From positions 248,001 through 312,000 of the forward strand of contig CAVQVT010000006.1 of NCBI GenBank assembly GCA_963717255.1: DNA of 64,000 nt, read 5' to 3'. The translations under genes were made by a program, and so were the position numbers. Source of the stretch: CAIYQJ01 sp963717255 (GTDB lineage Bacteria > Chloroflexota > Limnocylindria > Limnocylindrales > CSP1-4). Below, piece by piece: positions 50,829 through 60,891 of the stretch (within the stretch, counting starts at the first letter, position 1; every line of letters starts with the position of its first letter). Under the pieces are notes generated by a model that made no database searches, had not been told where the DNA came from, and saw nothing but the letters and a program-made list of their open reading frames with translations.

Positions 50829-52271
50829 ATGACCGACGCATCCGCTGACCGCTTCGATCTCGTCGTGCTCGGCGCGGGGACCGGGGGCTACACGGCGGCG
50901 TTCCGGGCCGCGCAGCTGGGCCTGCGCACCGCGCTGGTGGACGAGGACCAGATCGGCGGGACCTGCCTCCACCGCGGCTGCATCCCCACGAAGGCCCTGC
51001 TCGAGTCGGCCGACCTCCACGCCCGCGTGAAGAAGGCCGCGGACTATGGCGTCACGATCGACGGGACCGTCGGCGTGGACTACGCGGTCGTCGCGGCTCG
51101 CCGCGACGCGGTGGTCAAGCGGATGACCACCGGGCTGCGGGGGCTCGTGAAGCGCAACGGGGTCGAGTGGGTCGCCGGGCGCGGCCGGCTGACGGGGCCC
51201 ACGACCGTGCGGGTCGCCCTCGCCGGCGAGGACGGGAAGCCCAGCGACGGCGGCGAGCGGGTCCTGAGTGCGTCCGACGTCATCCTCGCGACGGGCAGCC
51301 GCACGAAGAGCCTTCCGGGACTCGTGCCGGACGGCGCACGGATCCTCACCTCGGACGACATCCTCCGGCGGGCAGACCTGCCGGCCAGCATCGTCATCGT
51401 CGGCGCGGGCGCGGTCGGCGTCGAGTTCGCGTCGTTCTTCCACGACATGGGCGCGGCGGTCACGCTGGTCGAGTACCTCCCGGCCATCGTCCCTCTCGAG
51501 GACGCCGAGGTCGGCGCGGTCCTGGAGCGCAGCTTCACGCGGCGCGGGATCCGGGTCGTCACGAAGGCACGCTTCGACCCCTCCGCCGTCGTCGCCGACG
51601 GCGCCGGCGTCCGCTTCACCCTCTCCCAGGATGGGGAGGAGGGGAGCGAGGAGATCGCCGCCGAGGTCATGCTCGTCGCGACCGGCCGCGCGGCGAACGT
51701 GGAGGACGTGGGCCTCGAGACCACGCAGGCCGTCGTGGACCGCGGGATCGTGGTGGTGGACGACCACATGCGGACCGCCGAGCCGCATCTCTGGGCGATC
51801 GGCGACATCGTCGGTGGGCTCTGGCTCGCGCACACCGCCGCCCACGAGGGGCTCATCGCGGTCCACACGATCGCCGGCGAGGACGTCGAGGGGATGGACT
51901 ACGCGAAGCAGCCCCGCGCGACGTACTGCCGGCCGGAGATCGCGTCGGTCGGGCTGACGGAGGCTCAGTGCGCCGAAGGCGGCATCGCGACTCGCGTGGG
52001 CAAGGTGCCGTTCCAGGCGATCGCGAAGGCCGTCATCGGCGGCGAGTACGAAGGGTTCGCGAAGATCATCGCCGACGCCGAGACCGGGGAGACGATGGGC
52101 ATCCACCTCATCGGCCCTCACGCGACGGACCTCATCGCGGAAGGGTCGCTGGCGCTCGTGCTCGAAGCCGAGCCGTGGGAGATCGCCCTCGCCACCCACG
52201 CGCACCCGACGAACTCGGAGGCGCTCGCCGAGGCGGCGATGGCAGTGGACGGACGGTCGATCAACTTCTGA
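50829..52271 (+). CDS. lpdA: Dihydrolipoyl dehydrogenase
   Basis: A 480-residue flavoprotein that reoxidises lipoyl groups in 2-oxoacid dehydrogenase complexes. VVLGAGTGGYTAAFRAAQ is the FAD motif, GGTCLHRGCIPTKALL carries the redox disulphide, VIVGAGAVGVEFASFF binds NAD, and HAHPTNSEAL holds the catalytic His-Glu pair. The adjacent E2 and lipA genes make this a lipoyl-metabolism cluster. No E1 gene is in the window. No separate terminator is seen before the E2 gene, 111 bases downstream. Confidence 0.94.
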   Translation: MTDASADRFDLVVLGAGTGGYTAAFRAAQLGLRTALVDEDQIGGTCLHRGCIPTKALLESADLHARVKKAADYGVTIDGTVGVDYAVVAARRDAVVKRMTTGLRGLVKRNGVEWVAGRGRLTGPTTVRVALAGEDGKPSDGGERVLSASDVILATGSRTKSLPGLVPDGARILTSDDILRRADLPASIVIVGAGAVGVEFASFFHDMGAAVTLVEYLPAIVPLEDAEVGAVLERSFTRRGIRVVTKARFDPSAVVADGAGVRFTLSQDGEEGSEEIAAEVMLVATGRAANVEDVGLETTQAVVDRGIVVVDDHMRTAEPHLWAIGDIVGGLWLAHTAAHEGLIAVHTIAGEDVEGMDYAKQPRATYCRPEIASVGLTEAQCAEGGIATRVGKVPFQAIAKAVIGGEYEGFAKIIADAETGETMGIHLIGPHATDLIAEGSLALVLEAEPWEIALATHAHPTNSEALAEAAMAVDGRSINF

Positions 52272-52382
52272 GAAGGCGGTCGCCCCTGGGATCGCCGGCG
52301 GACAGAGCCGGCGCAATCTGGGAGACTGGTCGACCGAGCAGATGAGGCCCGCCCGCGGGGCGGGTCGCCAGGAGGAACGCGC

Positions 52383-53775
52383 GTGGCCAAGGTGACGATG
52401 CCCCGACTCGGCGAGAACGTCGCGGAGGGGACCATCGGCCGGTGGCTGAAGAAGCCCGGCGAGCGGGTCGCGAAGGACGAGCCGCTGCTCGAGGTCGTCA
52501 CCGACAAGGTGGACGCCGAGGTCCCGTCGCCGTATCGCGGGGATCCTCGTCGAGGTCCTCGTCGCGGAGGGTGCGGTCGTCCCGACCGACGCCGACATCG
52601 CCGTCATCGACACGGACGGCGGTGAGGTCGTGGCCGTCCCCGCGCCGGCGTCGCCCGCGGGCGTGCCGTCCTCGTCCCAGCCCCTCGCTCCGTCCCCGGC
52701 CCCGGCGCCGCCGGTGGCCATCCCTGCGGCAGCCGCGCCCGCGCAGGCCACCGCCGCGCCGTCGGGTCCCGTCGCCGCGCTGATGGCCGACCCCACGGTC
52801 GCCGCCGGCCCGGCGCCTGGCCCGGACGCCCGCATGACGCCGGCCGTCCGCCGGCTCCTCCGCGAACGCGGCCTCACCGGCGCCGGGATCGCCCCGACCG
52901 GCGCGGGCGGACGCCTGACCCGCGCCGACGTGCTCGCGTTCGTGTCGGGCGCGCCGCCCGTCGCCGGCGCCCCGGCCGCGCTCGCTGCCCAGGCCCCTGC
53001 CGCGTCCGCCACGCCGCCGGCGCCCGCCGCGGACGGCGGGTACGGCGGGATCGTCTTCCCGCCCGGCGTGGACGAGGTCGTCGTGCCCGTCACGCAGATG
53101 CGCCGGGGGATCGCCGCACAGATGACCCGCGCCCTGGAGGTCCCCCACGCCTACGTGACGATGGAGGTGGACGTCACCGAGCTCGTCCGCCAGCGCGAGT
53201 CGCTCAAGGGGGCCTCCCAGGCCCGCGACGGGATCTCGCTCTCCTACGTGCCCTTCGTCGTCGCCGCGTCCATCGCCGCGCTGCGGAAGAACCCGACCTT
53301 CAACGGCCACTGGACCGAGCGCGGCCTCGTCGCGAAGCGCCCGATCAACGTCGGCGTGGCCGTCGCCGTCGCGGACGGCCTCCTCGTCCCGGTCATCCGC
53401 GACGCCGACCGACTCTCGATCACCGGCCTCAACCGCGCGATCGCGGAGGTCGCGGCGCGGGCGCGCGCCGGCAAGCTCCGGATCGACGACTTCGGCGGCG
53501 GGACCTTCACCGTGGACAACACGGGCTGGCTGGGGTCCGCCCTGACGCTCCCGATCGTCAACGTCCCCGAGGTCGCGATCCTCACGATGGAGGCGATCAC
53601 CAAGCGGGCCGTCGTCGTGGAGACGCCCGACGGCGACGGGATCGCGATCCGGTCGATGATGAACATGGTCATCGGGTTCGACCACCGCGCCCACGACGGC
53701 GCCGGCGCGGCCGCCTTCCTCCGGGAGGTGAAGGCGTGGCTCGAGTCGGTCGGGCCGGAGACGCAGGTGGCATGA
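52383..53775 (+). CDS. Dihydrolipoamide acyltransferase (E2), frameshifted in the lipoyl domain
   Basis: Reassembled, it is about 463 residues. The lipoyl domain starts VTMPRLGENVAEGTIGRWLK with lipoyl-lysine motif TDKVDAEV (about 40-47). An extra G in the run at 52537-52540 breaks the frame; removing it gives PSPYRGILVEVLVAEGAVVP. A Pro/Ala-rich linker follows, then the subunit-binding domain (MTPAVRRLLRERGLTG; GRLTRADV) and the catalytic domain with DHRAHDGAGAAAFL, the HxxxDG site. GTG at 52383 follows AGGAGG. Substrate (pyruvate, 2-oxoglutarate or branched chain) is not readable. It follows lpdA on the same strand. Confidence 0.88.
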
Positions 53776-53833
53776 ACGTCGCGCGACGCGCTCGGCCGCA
53801 GGCCGCCCCGGGATCGCGTCGACGGGCCCGGCC

Positions 53834-54853
53834 ATGACCGACGCCCCCGTCCGCCGCCACCCCGAGTGGATCCGCTCGCGGATCCCGTCCGGCGAGGGCT
53901 ATCGCGACCTCAGGCAGCTCGTCCGCGGGCTGACCCTCAACACGGTCTGCGAGGAGGCGATCTGCCCCAACCTCGGCGAGTGCTGGGATCAGCGGACCGC
54001 GACGCTCATGATCCTCGGCGACGTCTGCACCCGTGCCTGCGGCTTCTGCGCGGTGGAGACGGGCCGGCCGACCTGGCACGACCCAGGCGAGCCCCTCCGC
54101 GTCGCCCAGGCCGTTTGGCACATGGGCCTCGACCATGTCGTGGTCACCAGCGTCGCCCGCGACGACCTCCCCGACGGCGGCGCGAGCGTCTTCGCCGACA
54201 CGATTCGCGAGATCCGCCGCTCGACCCCGACGACGGGGATCGAGGTGCTCATCCCCGACTTCGACGGGCACGAGGCGCCGTTGCGGGTCGTCATGGACGC
54301 CGCGCCCGACATCCTCGATCACAACGTGGAGACCGTCGAGCGGCTGCAGCGGCCGGTGCGCAAGCGCGCCCGCTACGACCGGAGCCTCCAGGTGCTCGCG
54401 CGGGCACGGGCCATGGCGCGGGCGGCCGGCGCCGCGGTCCACACGAAGTCGAGCGTCATGGTCGGCCTGGGCGAGACGCGCGAGGAGCTATCCCGGACGT
54501 TCGCGGACCTGCGGGCGGTGGACTGCGACATCCTGACGATCGGCCAGTACCTGCGGCCGACGCCGGCGCACCTGCCGGTCGAGCGCTACTACCACCCCGA
54601 CGAGTTCGCGGCGATGCGCGAGGAGGCGCTCGCGGCGGGGTTCCTCCACGTCGAGTCGGGCCCGCTCGTGCGGACGAGCTACCACGCGCGCGACCAGGTC
54701 CCCGATGCCGCCCGCCGGGCGGTGGAACGGGCGGTCGCAGCGCGGCCGGCGGCGGCGGATCCGGCCGCCGGTGTGCGCCCGGGCCGTCGCCTCCTGCCGG
54801 TCGCGACCGTTGATGGCGAGGGCCGGGTCATCCCGGCGTCCACGCCCGAGTAG
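53834..54853 (+). CDS. lipA: Lipoyl synthase
   Basis: A 339-residue radical-SAM enzyme that inserts sulphur into octanoyl groups on lipoyl domains. CEEAICPNLGEC provides the auxiliary 4Fe-4S cluster, CTRACGFC the radical-SAM cluster, and RTSYHARD the C-terminal Ser ligand. NVETVERLQ and LGETREEL are further family motifs. It sits 58 bases after the E2 gene, whose lipoyl lysine is a plausible target. lipB is not in the window, so the octanoyl source is unknown. Confidence 0.95.
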   Translation: MTDAPVRRHPEWIRSRIPSGEGYRDLRQLVRGLTLNTVCEEAICPNLGECWDQRTATLMILGDVCTRACGFCAVETGRPTWHDPGEPLRVAQAVWHMGLDHVVVTSVARDDLPDGGASVFADTIREIRRSTPTTGIEVLIPDFDGHEAPLRVVMDAAPDILDHNVETVERLQRPVRKRARYDRSLQVLARARAMARAAGAAVHTKSSVMVGLGETREELSRTFADLRAVDCDILTIGQYLRPTPAHLPVERYYHPDEFAAMREEALAAGFLHVESGPLVRTSYHARDQVPDAARRAVERAVAARPAAADPAAGVRPGRRLLPVATVDGEGRVIPASTPE

Positions 54854-54901
54854 CGGCGGGCCCGACCGCCAGGCGCCGTCCCCTCCCGCATACTTCGCGC
54901 C

Positions 54902-56039
54902 ATGAGCACGCCCGAGATCGTCATCCCCGCGTCCCTCCTCCCGGCCGACGGCCGCTTCGGCTGCGGCCCATCCAAGGTCCGCCCCGAGGCCGTCGCCGCC
55001 CTCGCGTCGGTCGGCAGCACCTGGCTGGGGACCTCGCACCGCCAGCGCCCCGTCCTCGACGAGGTCGGGCGCGTGCGCGCGGGGCTGCGGGACCTCTTCG
55101 GCCTGCCGAAGGGCTACGAGGTCGTCCTGGGCAACGGCGGGTCCACCGTCTTCTGGGACGTGGCCACCTTCGGGCTGATCGAGCGCCGAAGCCAGCACTG
55201 TGTGTTCGGGGAGTTCTCCTCCAAGTTCGCCGCCGCGGCGGCGGAGGCTCCGCACCTGGGCGACCCCGAGATCGTCAGGAGCGAGCCCGGGACGCGTCCG
55301 GATCCCGTCGCGAGCGACGAGGTGGACCTCTACGCGCTGACCCACAACGAGACCTCGACCGGGGTGATGATGCCGGTCGTCCGGCCGCGCCACGCCGACG
55401 GTCGCGTTGCCGCCGGGCTCGTCGCCGTGGACGCCACGTCCGGCGCCGGGGCGCTCCCCGTGGACCCGGCCGACGTTCGACGCGTACTACTTCGCGCCGC
55501 AGAAGGTGTTCGCCTCCGACGGCGGCCTCTGGATCGCGCTGCTCTCCCCGGCGGCGATCGAGCGCGTCACGTCGGTCAAGGCGAGTGGCCGCTGGCAGCC
55601 CGCGTCGCTCGACCTGTCGATCGCGGTGGAGAACAGCCGCAGGGACCAGACGTACAACACGCCGTCCCTTGCCACGATCTTCCTCATGAACCAGCAGATC
55701 GGCTGGCTCCTGGAGAACGGCGGCCTCGCGTGGTCGGCCGCCCGGTCGGCCGAGTCGGCCGGCATCGTCTACGGCTGGGCGGAGGCGAGCGACTACGCGA
55801 GCCCGTTCGTCGCCGATCCGGCGCACCGCTCCACGGTCGTCGCCACGATCGACCTGGACGACCGCGTGGACGCCCAGGTGGTGAGCCGCGTCCTCCGCGC
55901 GAACGGCATCGTGGACACCGACGCCTACCGCAAGCTCGGGCGCAACCAGCTCAGGATCGGGCTGTTCCCGGCGATCGACCCGGCCGACGTCGAGGCGTTC
56001 ACGCGGAGCGTCGATTTCGTGGCCGCCGCCCTGGGCTGA
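54902..56039 (+). CDS. serC: Phosphoserine aminotransferase, frameshifted
   Basis: A PLP aminotransferase of serine synthesis, about 378 residues after repair. GRFGCGPSKVRPEAVAAL is the start motif, ALTHNETSTGVMMPV binds cofactor, and DAYYFAPQKVFASDGGLW carries the PLP lysine. One extra base near 55475 (GACGTTC for GACTTC) breaks the frame; the second half resumes at once and ends VDFVAAALG. It forms a run with an adenosine deaminase-like gene and a DUF1015 gene; serA and serB are not in the window. Confidence 0.88.
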
Positions 56040-56151
56040 CCCGACGGCGATCGCGGGCACCGCACCCCGCGCCCCCGGTCGCAACCCCGGTCAGGCGCGG
56101 CCGGCCCGGCGCACGGGCCCCGTCGAGGCGCCGGCGCGCTATCCTCCGCCC

Positions 56152-57208
56152 ATGGCACCGCAGCTCGCCCGCTCGACCCCCGTCGCCGAGCTGCACTGCC
56201 ATCTCGGCGGCGCCGTGACCCCCGCGATCATGTGGGGGATCGCCCATGCCCAGGGGATCCGGCTCCCGACGAAGGACTACTGGGAGTTCCGGGAGATGAT
56301 CACCGTCTCCGCGCGGCATGGGCGCTCGTTCGACGGCTACCTGGAGCTCTTCCACTGGACGGAGCTGATCCAGTCGTCGCCGTTCGCCGTCGAGCGCTCC
56401 GTCTACGAGGTCGTCGGCGGCGCGTACCGGAAGAACAACGTCACGACGGTCGAGCTGCGCTTCAACCCGATGAAGCGGAACCGCGGCGGCGAGCAGGACC
56501 TGGACCACATCATCGCGGCCGCCGTGCGCGGCATGGACCGGGCGACGCTCGAATACCCGGTGAAGCCCGGGCTGATCCTCTGCCTCGACCGCGCGTTCCC
56601 GTACGACCTGAACGAGATCATCGCGGAGAAGGCGATCGCCTGGCGCGACCGGGGGATCGTGGGCGTGGACATCGCCGGACCGGAGTCGCCCGCCTTCCGC
56701 CCCCGCGACTACGCGCACCTCTTCCGCCGGGCTCGCGGGTTCGGCCTGGGGACCACCGTCCACACGGGCGAGTCGGGGCCGGTCGAGGAGATCGCCGAGG
56801 TCGTGGAGGAGCTGGAGCCGGACCGGATCGGCCACGGCGTGAAGGCGGCCTACGACCCTCGGACCATGGCGATGCTCCGCGAGCGCGGGGTCGTGCTGGA
56901 GCTCTGCCCCACCTCCAACCTGAACACGCGGGTCGTCTCCGGCTGGGACGAGTTCCGGTGGATCTTCGACACGTTCCGCCGCAACGAGATCCGCTTCACG
57001 ATCAACACGGACGGCCCGGAGATGCTCAAGACGTACATCCGCGACGAGCTCGCCACGCTCGGGCGGCTGGGGATCCTCACGCTCGCCGAGCAGGAGGAGG
57101 TCGGTGCGCACCTCGCTGGCGGCCTCGTTCGTCCCCAACGTCGGCGACGTGCGGCTCCCGCACCTCGAGCCGGCGACGCGCGAGGAGGTCGAGCGGGAGG
57201 AGGCCTGA
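56152..57208 (+). CDS. Adenosine deaminase family protein, frameshifted near the end
   Basis: About 352 residues after repair. VAELHCHLGGA supplies the first HxH, TTVHTGESG the third His and Glu, RIGHG the conserved His, and FTINTDGPEM the metal Asp. The residue after that Asp is Gly where adenosine deaminase has a second Asp (NTDDP), so the substrate may be a different purine-like compound. An extra G near 57103 breaks the frame; corrected, it ends VRTSLAASFVPNV then GDVRLPHLEPATREEVER and a stop at 57206-57208. The ATG at 56152 lacks a strong ribosome site. Confidence 0.82.
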
Positions 57209-57212
57209 CTGC

Positions 57213-57299
57213 CCGGCCCACGACCCGCGGCGCCCCGGGACCCGATCGGCCCGGCCCACGACCCGCGGCGCCCCGGGACCCGATCGGCCCGGCCCGCGG
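57213..57299. repeat. 38-bp tandem repeat, about 2.3 copies
   Basis: Units start at 57213 and 57251 with a partial third at 57289. They lie between the convergent deaminase stop and the lipoprotein gene stop. Each unit contains a GC-rich palindrome, but there is no T-run. Confidence 0.75.
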
Positions 57300-57791
57300 C
57301 TACCCTCCGGCCGCCTTCGTGAGCGCGGTCCGCAGCGCCTCGCGGAAGGCGTCGCCCCACGGACCCTGGCCGGCCGCGACGAACGGCATCGCGTCGATGG
57401 ACTCGTAGGTGGACGCGTCCGTCACGTACGACGCCGCGCAGTCGTCCACCGCCGAGCGCAGCTTCTCGTATGCGGCCGCTCCCCTGAACAGGTAGAGGTG
57501 CAGGGCCACGGGCGTCGCCTGGTCGAGGCCGCCCGCGCGCAATGAGATCGCCGGGCCGACCAGCTGACGGTCGTCGCAGCCGGCATCCCCGGTCGTGACG
57601 TTCTCGACCGCGATCCCTTCCGCGGCGAGGAAGGACACGATCCCGGCGAAGTCGGCCGGCGTCGGCGGCGGCGGGGTGGAGGCCAGGGCCTGGCAGCCGG
57701 CGAGCAGGAAGGCGAGCAGGGCGGCCGCTACGGCGACGCGGGCGGCCGCGGTGGAGGCGGAGGCGGCGACGATCGCGGAGGGGTGGCGCAC
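57300..57791 (-). CDS. Putative lipoprotein, unknown
   Basis: A 163-residue protein with a long N-terminal region and a lipobox LLAGC at about residue 33, then a soluble domain of about 125 residues (FAGIVSFLAAEGIAVENVTT; HLYLFRGAAAYEKLRSAVDD; SIDAMPFVAAGQGPW). It contains three further Cys. GTG at 57791 is the only sensible start. No family recognised. Confidence 0.68.
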   Translation of the reverse strand: MRHPSAIVAASASTAAARVAVAAALLAFLLAGCQALASTPPPPTPADFAGIVSFLAAEGIAVENVTTGDAGCDDRQLVGPAISLRAGGLDQATPVALHLYLFRGAAAYEKLRSAVDDCAASYVTDASTYESIDAMPFVAAGQGPWGDAFREALRTALTKAAGG

Positions 57792-58301
57792 GAGCCGAGG
57801 CTAGCACCGCCGGATCCGACCCGCCGCCCTGCCCGGGCCGTGGGCAGGGGCGGGAGCGACCCCATCCCTGCCGGCGCATGCGCCGGCCCGCCGACCCCCG
57901 GATATCAGCCCGGGGACTGGCTGATGCGCCGTCGGGTCGGGGAGGGACGAAGTCCTGAGCACGAAAGCCGCTCCGCAGACCCCCGCCGCAGTCCCCGGGC
58001 TGATACGCGGTGGTCCGGCCTTGTCCCGCAGTCCCCGGGCTGATACGCGGCGGTCCCGCCCGCGCCGCGCCGCGCCCGCATCCGCACCCGCGCCGCACCC
58101 GCACCCGCGCCACCCGCGCCGCCTACGCCGCCGCGCCACCCGCGCCGCCGCGCCACCCGCGCCGCCCACGCCGCCGCGCCGGACGCACGTGGCCTCTCGG
58201 GCCCTCCCCAGGGTGGCCTCCCAGGACCGGGCACGCTAGACTCTCCCGGTCCAGAGAGCAGGCCGGCGTCCGCCCGTGCGCGGCCGAGCCCAGGAGCCCG
58301 A
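57792..58301. other. 510-base intergenic region with repeated motif and C-rich low-complexity tract
   Basis: No gene is visible. Three copies of AGTCCCCGGGCTGATA occur: inverted at 57903-57918 and direct at 57990-58005 and 58030-58045 (period 40). A C/G-rich simple tract (CCCGCGCC and CACCCG units) covers about 58048-58190. A TAGACT -10-like box at 58237-58242 may serve the DUF1015 gene. Confidence 0.6.
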
Positions 58302-59630
<1,329 letters not shown>

Positions 59631-59631
59631 G

Positions 59632-60609
59632 ATGACGACCCCTGAGACCACGACCCACCAGCCCGCGCCGGATGCGACCGACGACGGCCCGGCCGCTCCG
59701 GAGCGGCAGCCGGAAGAGCCGGCCCCGTCCCCCGGACAGCGGATCCCCGCGCGGATCCCGCCCCGCCCCGCCGTGCCGAACCCCGACGGCCGACCGGTCC
59801 GCAAGGACGAGATGGAGGTCGCCGACCGAGGGCTCCACGTGGAGTCGTGGCTCCCCGAGCGAAGATCGCGGCGCAGGCCGCTCCTCTTCGTCCACGGCGA
59901 GCTCGGCGGATCGTGGGTCTGGGAGCGATACCTCGGGTACTTCGCCCGCCGCGGGTGGGAGGGCCACGCGCTCAACCTGCGGAACCACTACTGGTCGCAG
60001 ACCGCCGATCCGGCGCGCCTCTCGTTCGCCTCGTATACGGATGACGTGGTCTCCGTGCTCGAGCGCCTGGGCCAGAACGCCGTCGTGGTGGGGCACGGGA
60101 TGGGCGGCCTCCTCGCGCTGAAGGCCGCGGAGCGGTACCAGGTCGCCGGGCTCGTCCTCGTCGCCCCGTACCTCCCCCGCGAGCTCCGCATCCCCCCGAA
60201 GCCGCATGAGATCCGGGCGATCCCGGCCGCCTATGGGCACGAGGTTCTCGGGTGGGACACGATGCCCGAGCGGCTGAAGCGGGACCACCGGGACCTCACC
60301 CTCGAGGACATCGTCCGGATCAAGCACCTCCTCGGCCAGAAGTCGCGGGAGGCGGGCGCCGCGCGCCGCAGCGTCCTGCAGGGTGTGCCCGTGGACCGCC
60401 GCCCGTTCGCGGACGTGCCGCTCCTCGTCATCGGCGCTGGGCTCGACCGGTACGTCGCCGAGCCGGACGTCGAACGCCTCGCCGGATGGCTCGGCGCGCG
60501 GTACGAGCCGTTCGGAGCCCATTCGCACTTCGGCCTGGTCCTCGGCGAGGAGTCGTTCCAGCAGGTCGCCGACGCGATCCGCGAGTTCCTCGAGGAGCAC
60601 CGTCTCTAG
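59632..60609 (+). CDS. Alpha/beta-hydrolase-fold protein lacking the serine nucleophile
   Basis: A 325-residue protein with a disordered Pro-rich N-terminus (about 1-60) and an alpha/beta-hydrolase core: LLFVHGELGGSWVWERYLGY (oxyanion region), VVVGHGMGGLLALKAAERY at the nucleophile elbow, GLDRYV and HSHFGLV. The elbow normally reads GHSMGG; here the Ser codon is GGG (60097-60099), so the usual nucleophile is missing although the other two triad positions seem present. It may be a non-catalytic fold or use another chemistry. It is translationally close to the DUF1015 gene. Confidence 0.85.
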   Translation: MTTPETTTHQPAPDATDDGPAAPERQPEEPAPSPGQRIPARIPPRPAVPNPDGRPVRKDEMEVADRGLHVESWLPERRSRRRPLLFVHGELGGSWVWERYLGYFARRGWEGHALNLRNHYWSQTADPARLSFASYTDDVVSVLERLGQNAVVVGHGMGGLLALKAAERYQVAGLVLVAPYLPRELRIPPKPHEIRAIPAAYGHEVLGWDTMPERLKRDHRDLTLEDIVRIKHLLGQKSREAGAARRSVLQGVPVDRRPFADVPLLVIGAGLDRYVAEPDVERLAGWLGARYEPFGAHSHFGLVLGEESFQQVADAIREFLEEHRL

Positions 60610-60677
60610 GCTGCCCGACAGGACCCGCCCGGCCGCCCCAGCGGATGTGGCGGTCGACACGTCCAGCCGCCCTTTGG

Positions 60678-60683
60678 TATCCT
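60678..60683 (+). promoter_or_regulatory. Likely -10 box for tRNA-Glu
   Basis: TATCCT, 23 bases before the tRNA 5' end, in TTTGGTATCCTCC. A weak GTCGAC lies 19 bases upstream. Confidence 0.5.
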
Positions 60684-60706
60684 CCGCGAGGCTCGTGCCG
60701 TCGCGT

Positions 60707-60783
60707 GCCGCATTCGTCTAGAGGCCCAGGACACCGCCCTCTCAAGGCGGAGACCACCGGTTCGAATCCGGTATGCGGTACCA
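60707..60783 (+). tRNA. tRNA-Glu (CTC)
   Basis: A full cloverleaf with CCA encoded. The acceptor pairs GCCGCAT with ATGCGGT (one G-U), the anticodon loop is CTCTCAA (anticodon CTC) between CCGCC and GGCGG, and the T loop is TTCGAAT. Confidence 0.94.
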
Positions 60784-60796
60784 CCTCGAATCCCCC

Positions 60797-60824
60797 ACGC
60801 CCCCGGCCCGCGCCCCGGGGGCGT
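60797..60824 (+). terminator. Terminator after tRNA-Glu
   Basis: Perfect 10-bp stem (60797-60806, 60815-60824), 8-base loop, then CCTCTTTCG. Confidence 0.8.
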
Positions 60825-60891
60825 CCTCTTTCGTAGACTGCGTGGGTCCTCTGTCCGCGGCCGTGAGGCCGCCACCGCCCACGGAGCCCGC

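Noticed and set aside
50601..53093. 830-residue frame opposite lpdA and E2
   Set aside because: Shadow frame; the plus-strand genes carry all catalytic motifs.
58048..58190. CRISPR array in the C-rich tract
   Set aside because: No regular repeat-spacer spacing; it is a simple low-complexity tract without cas genes.
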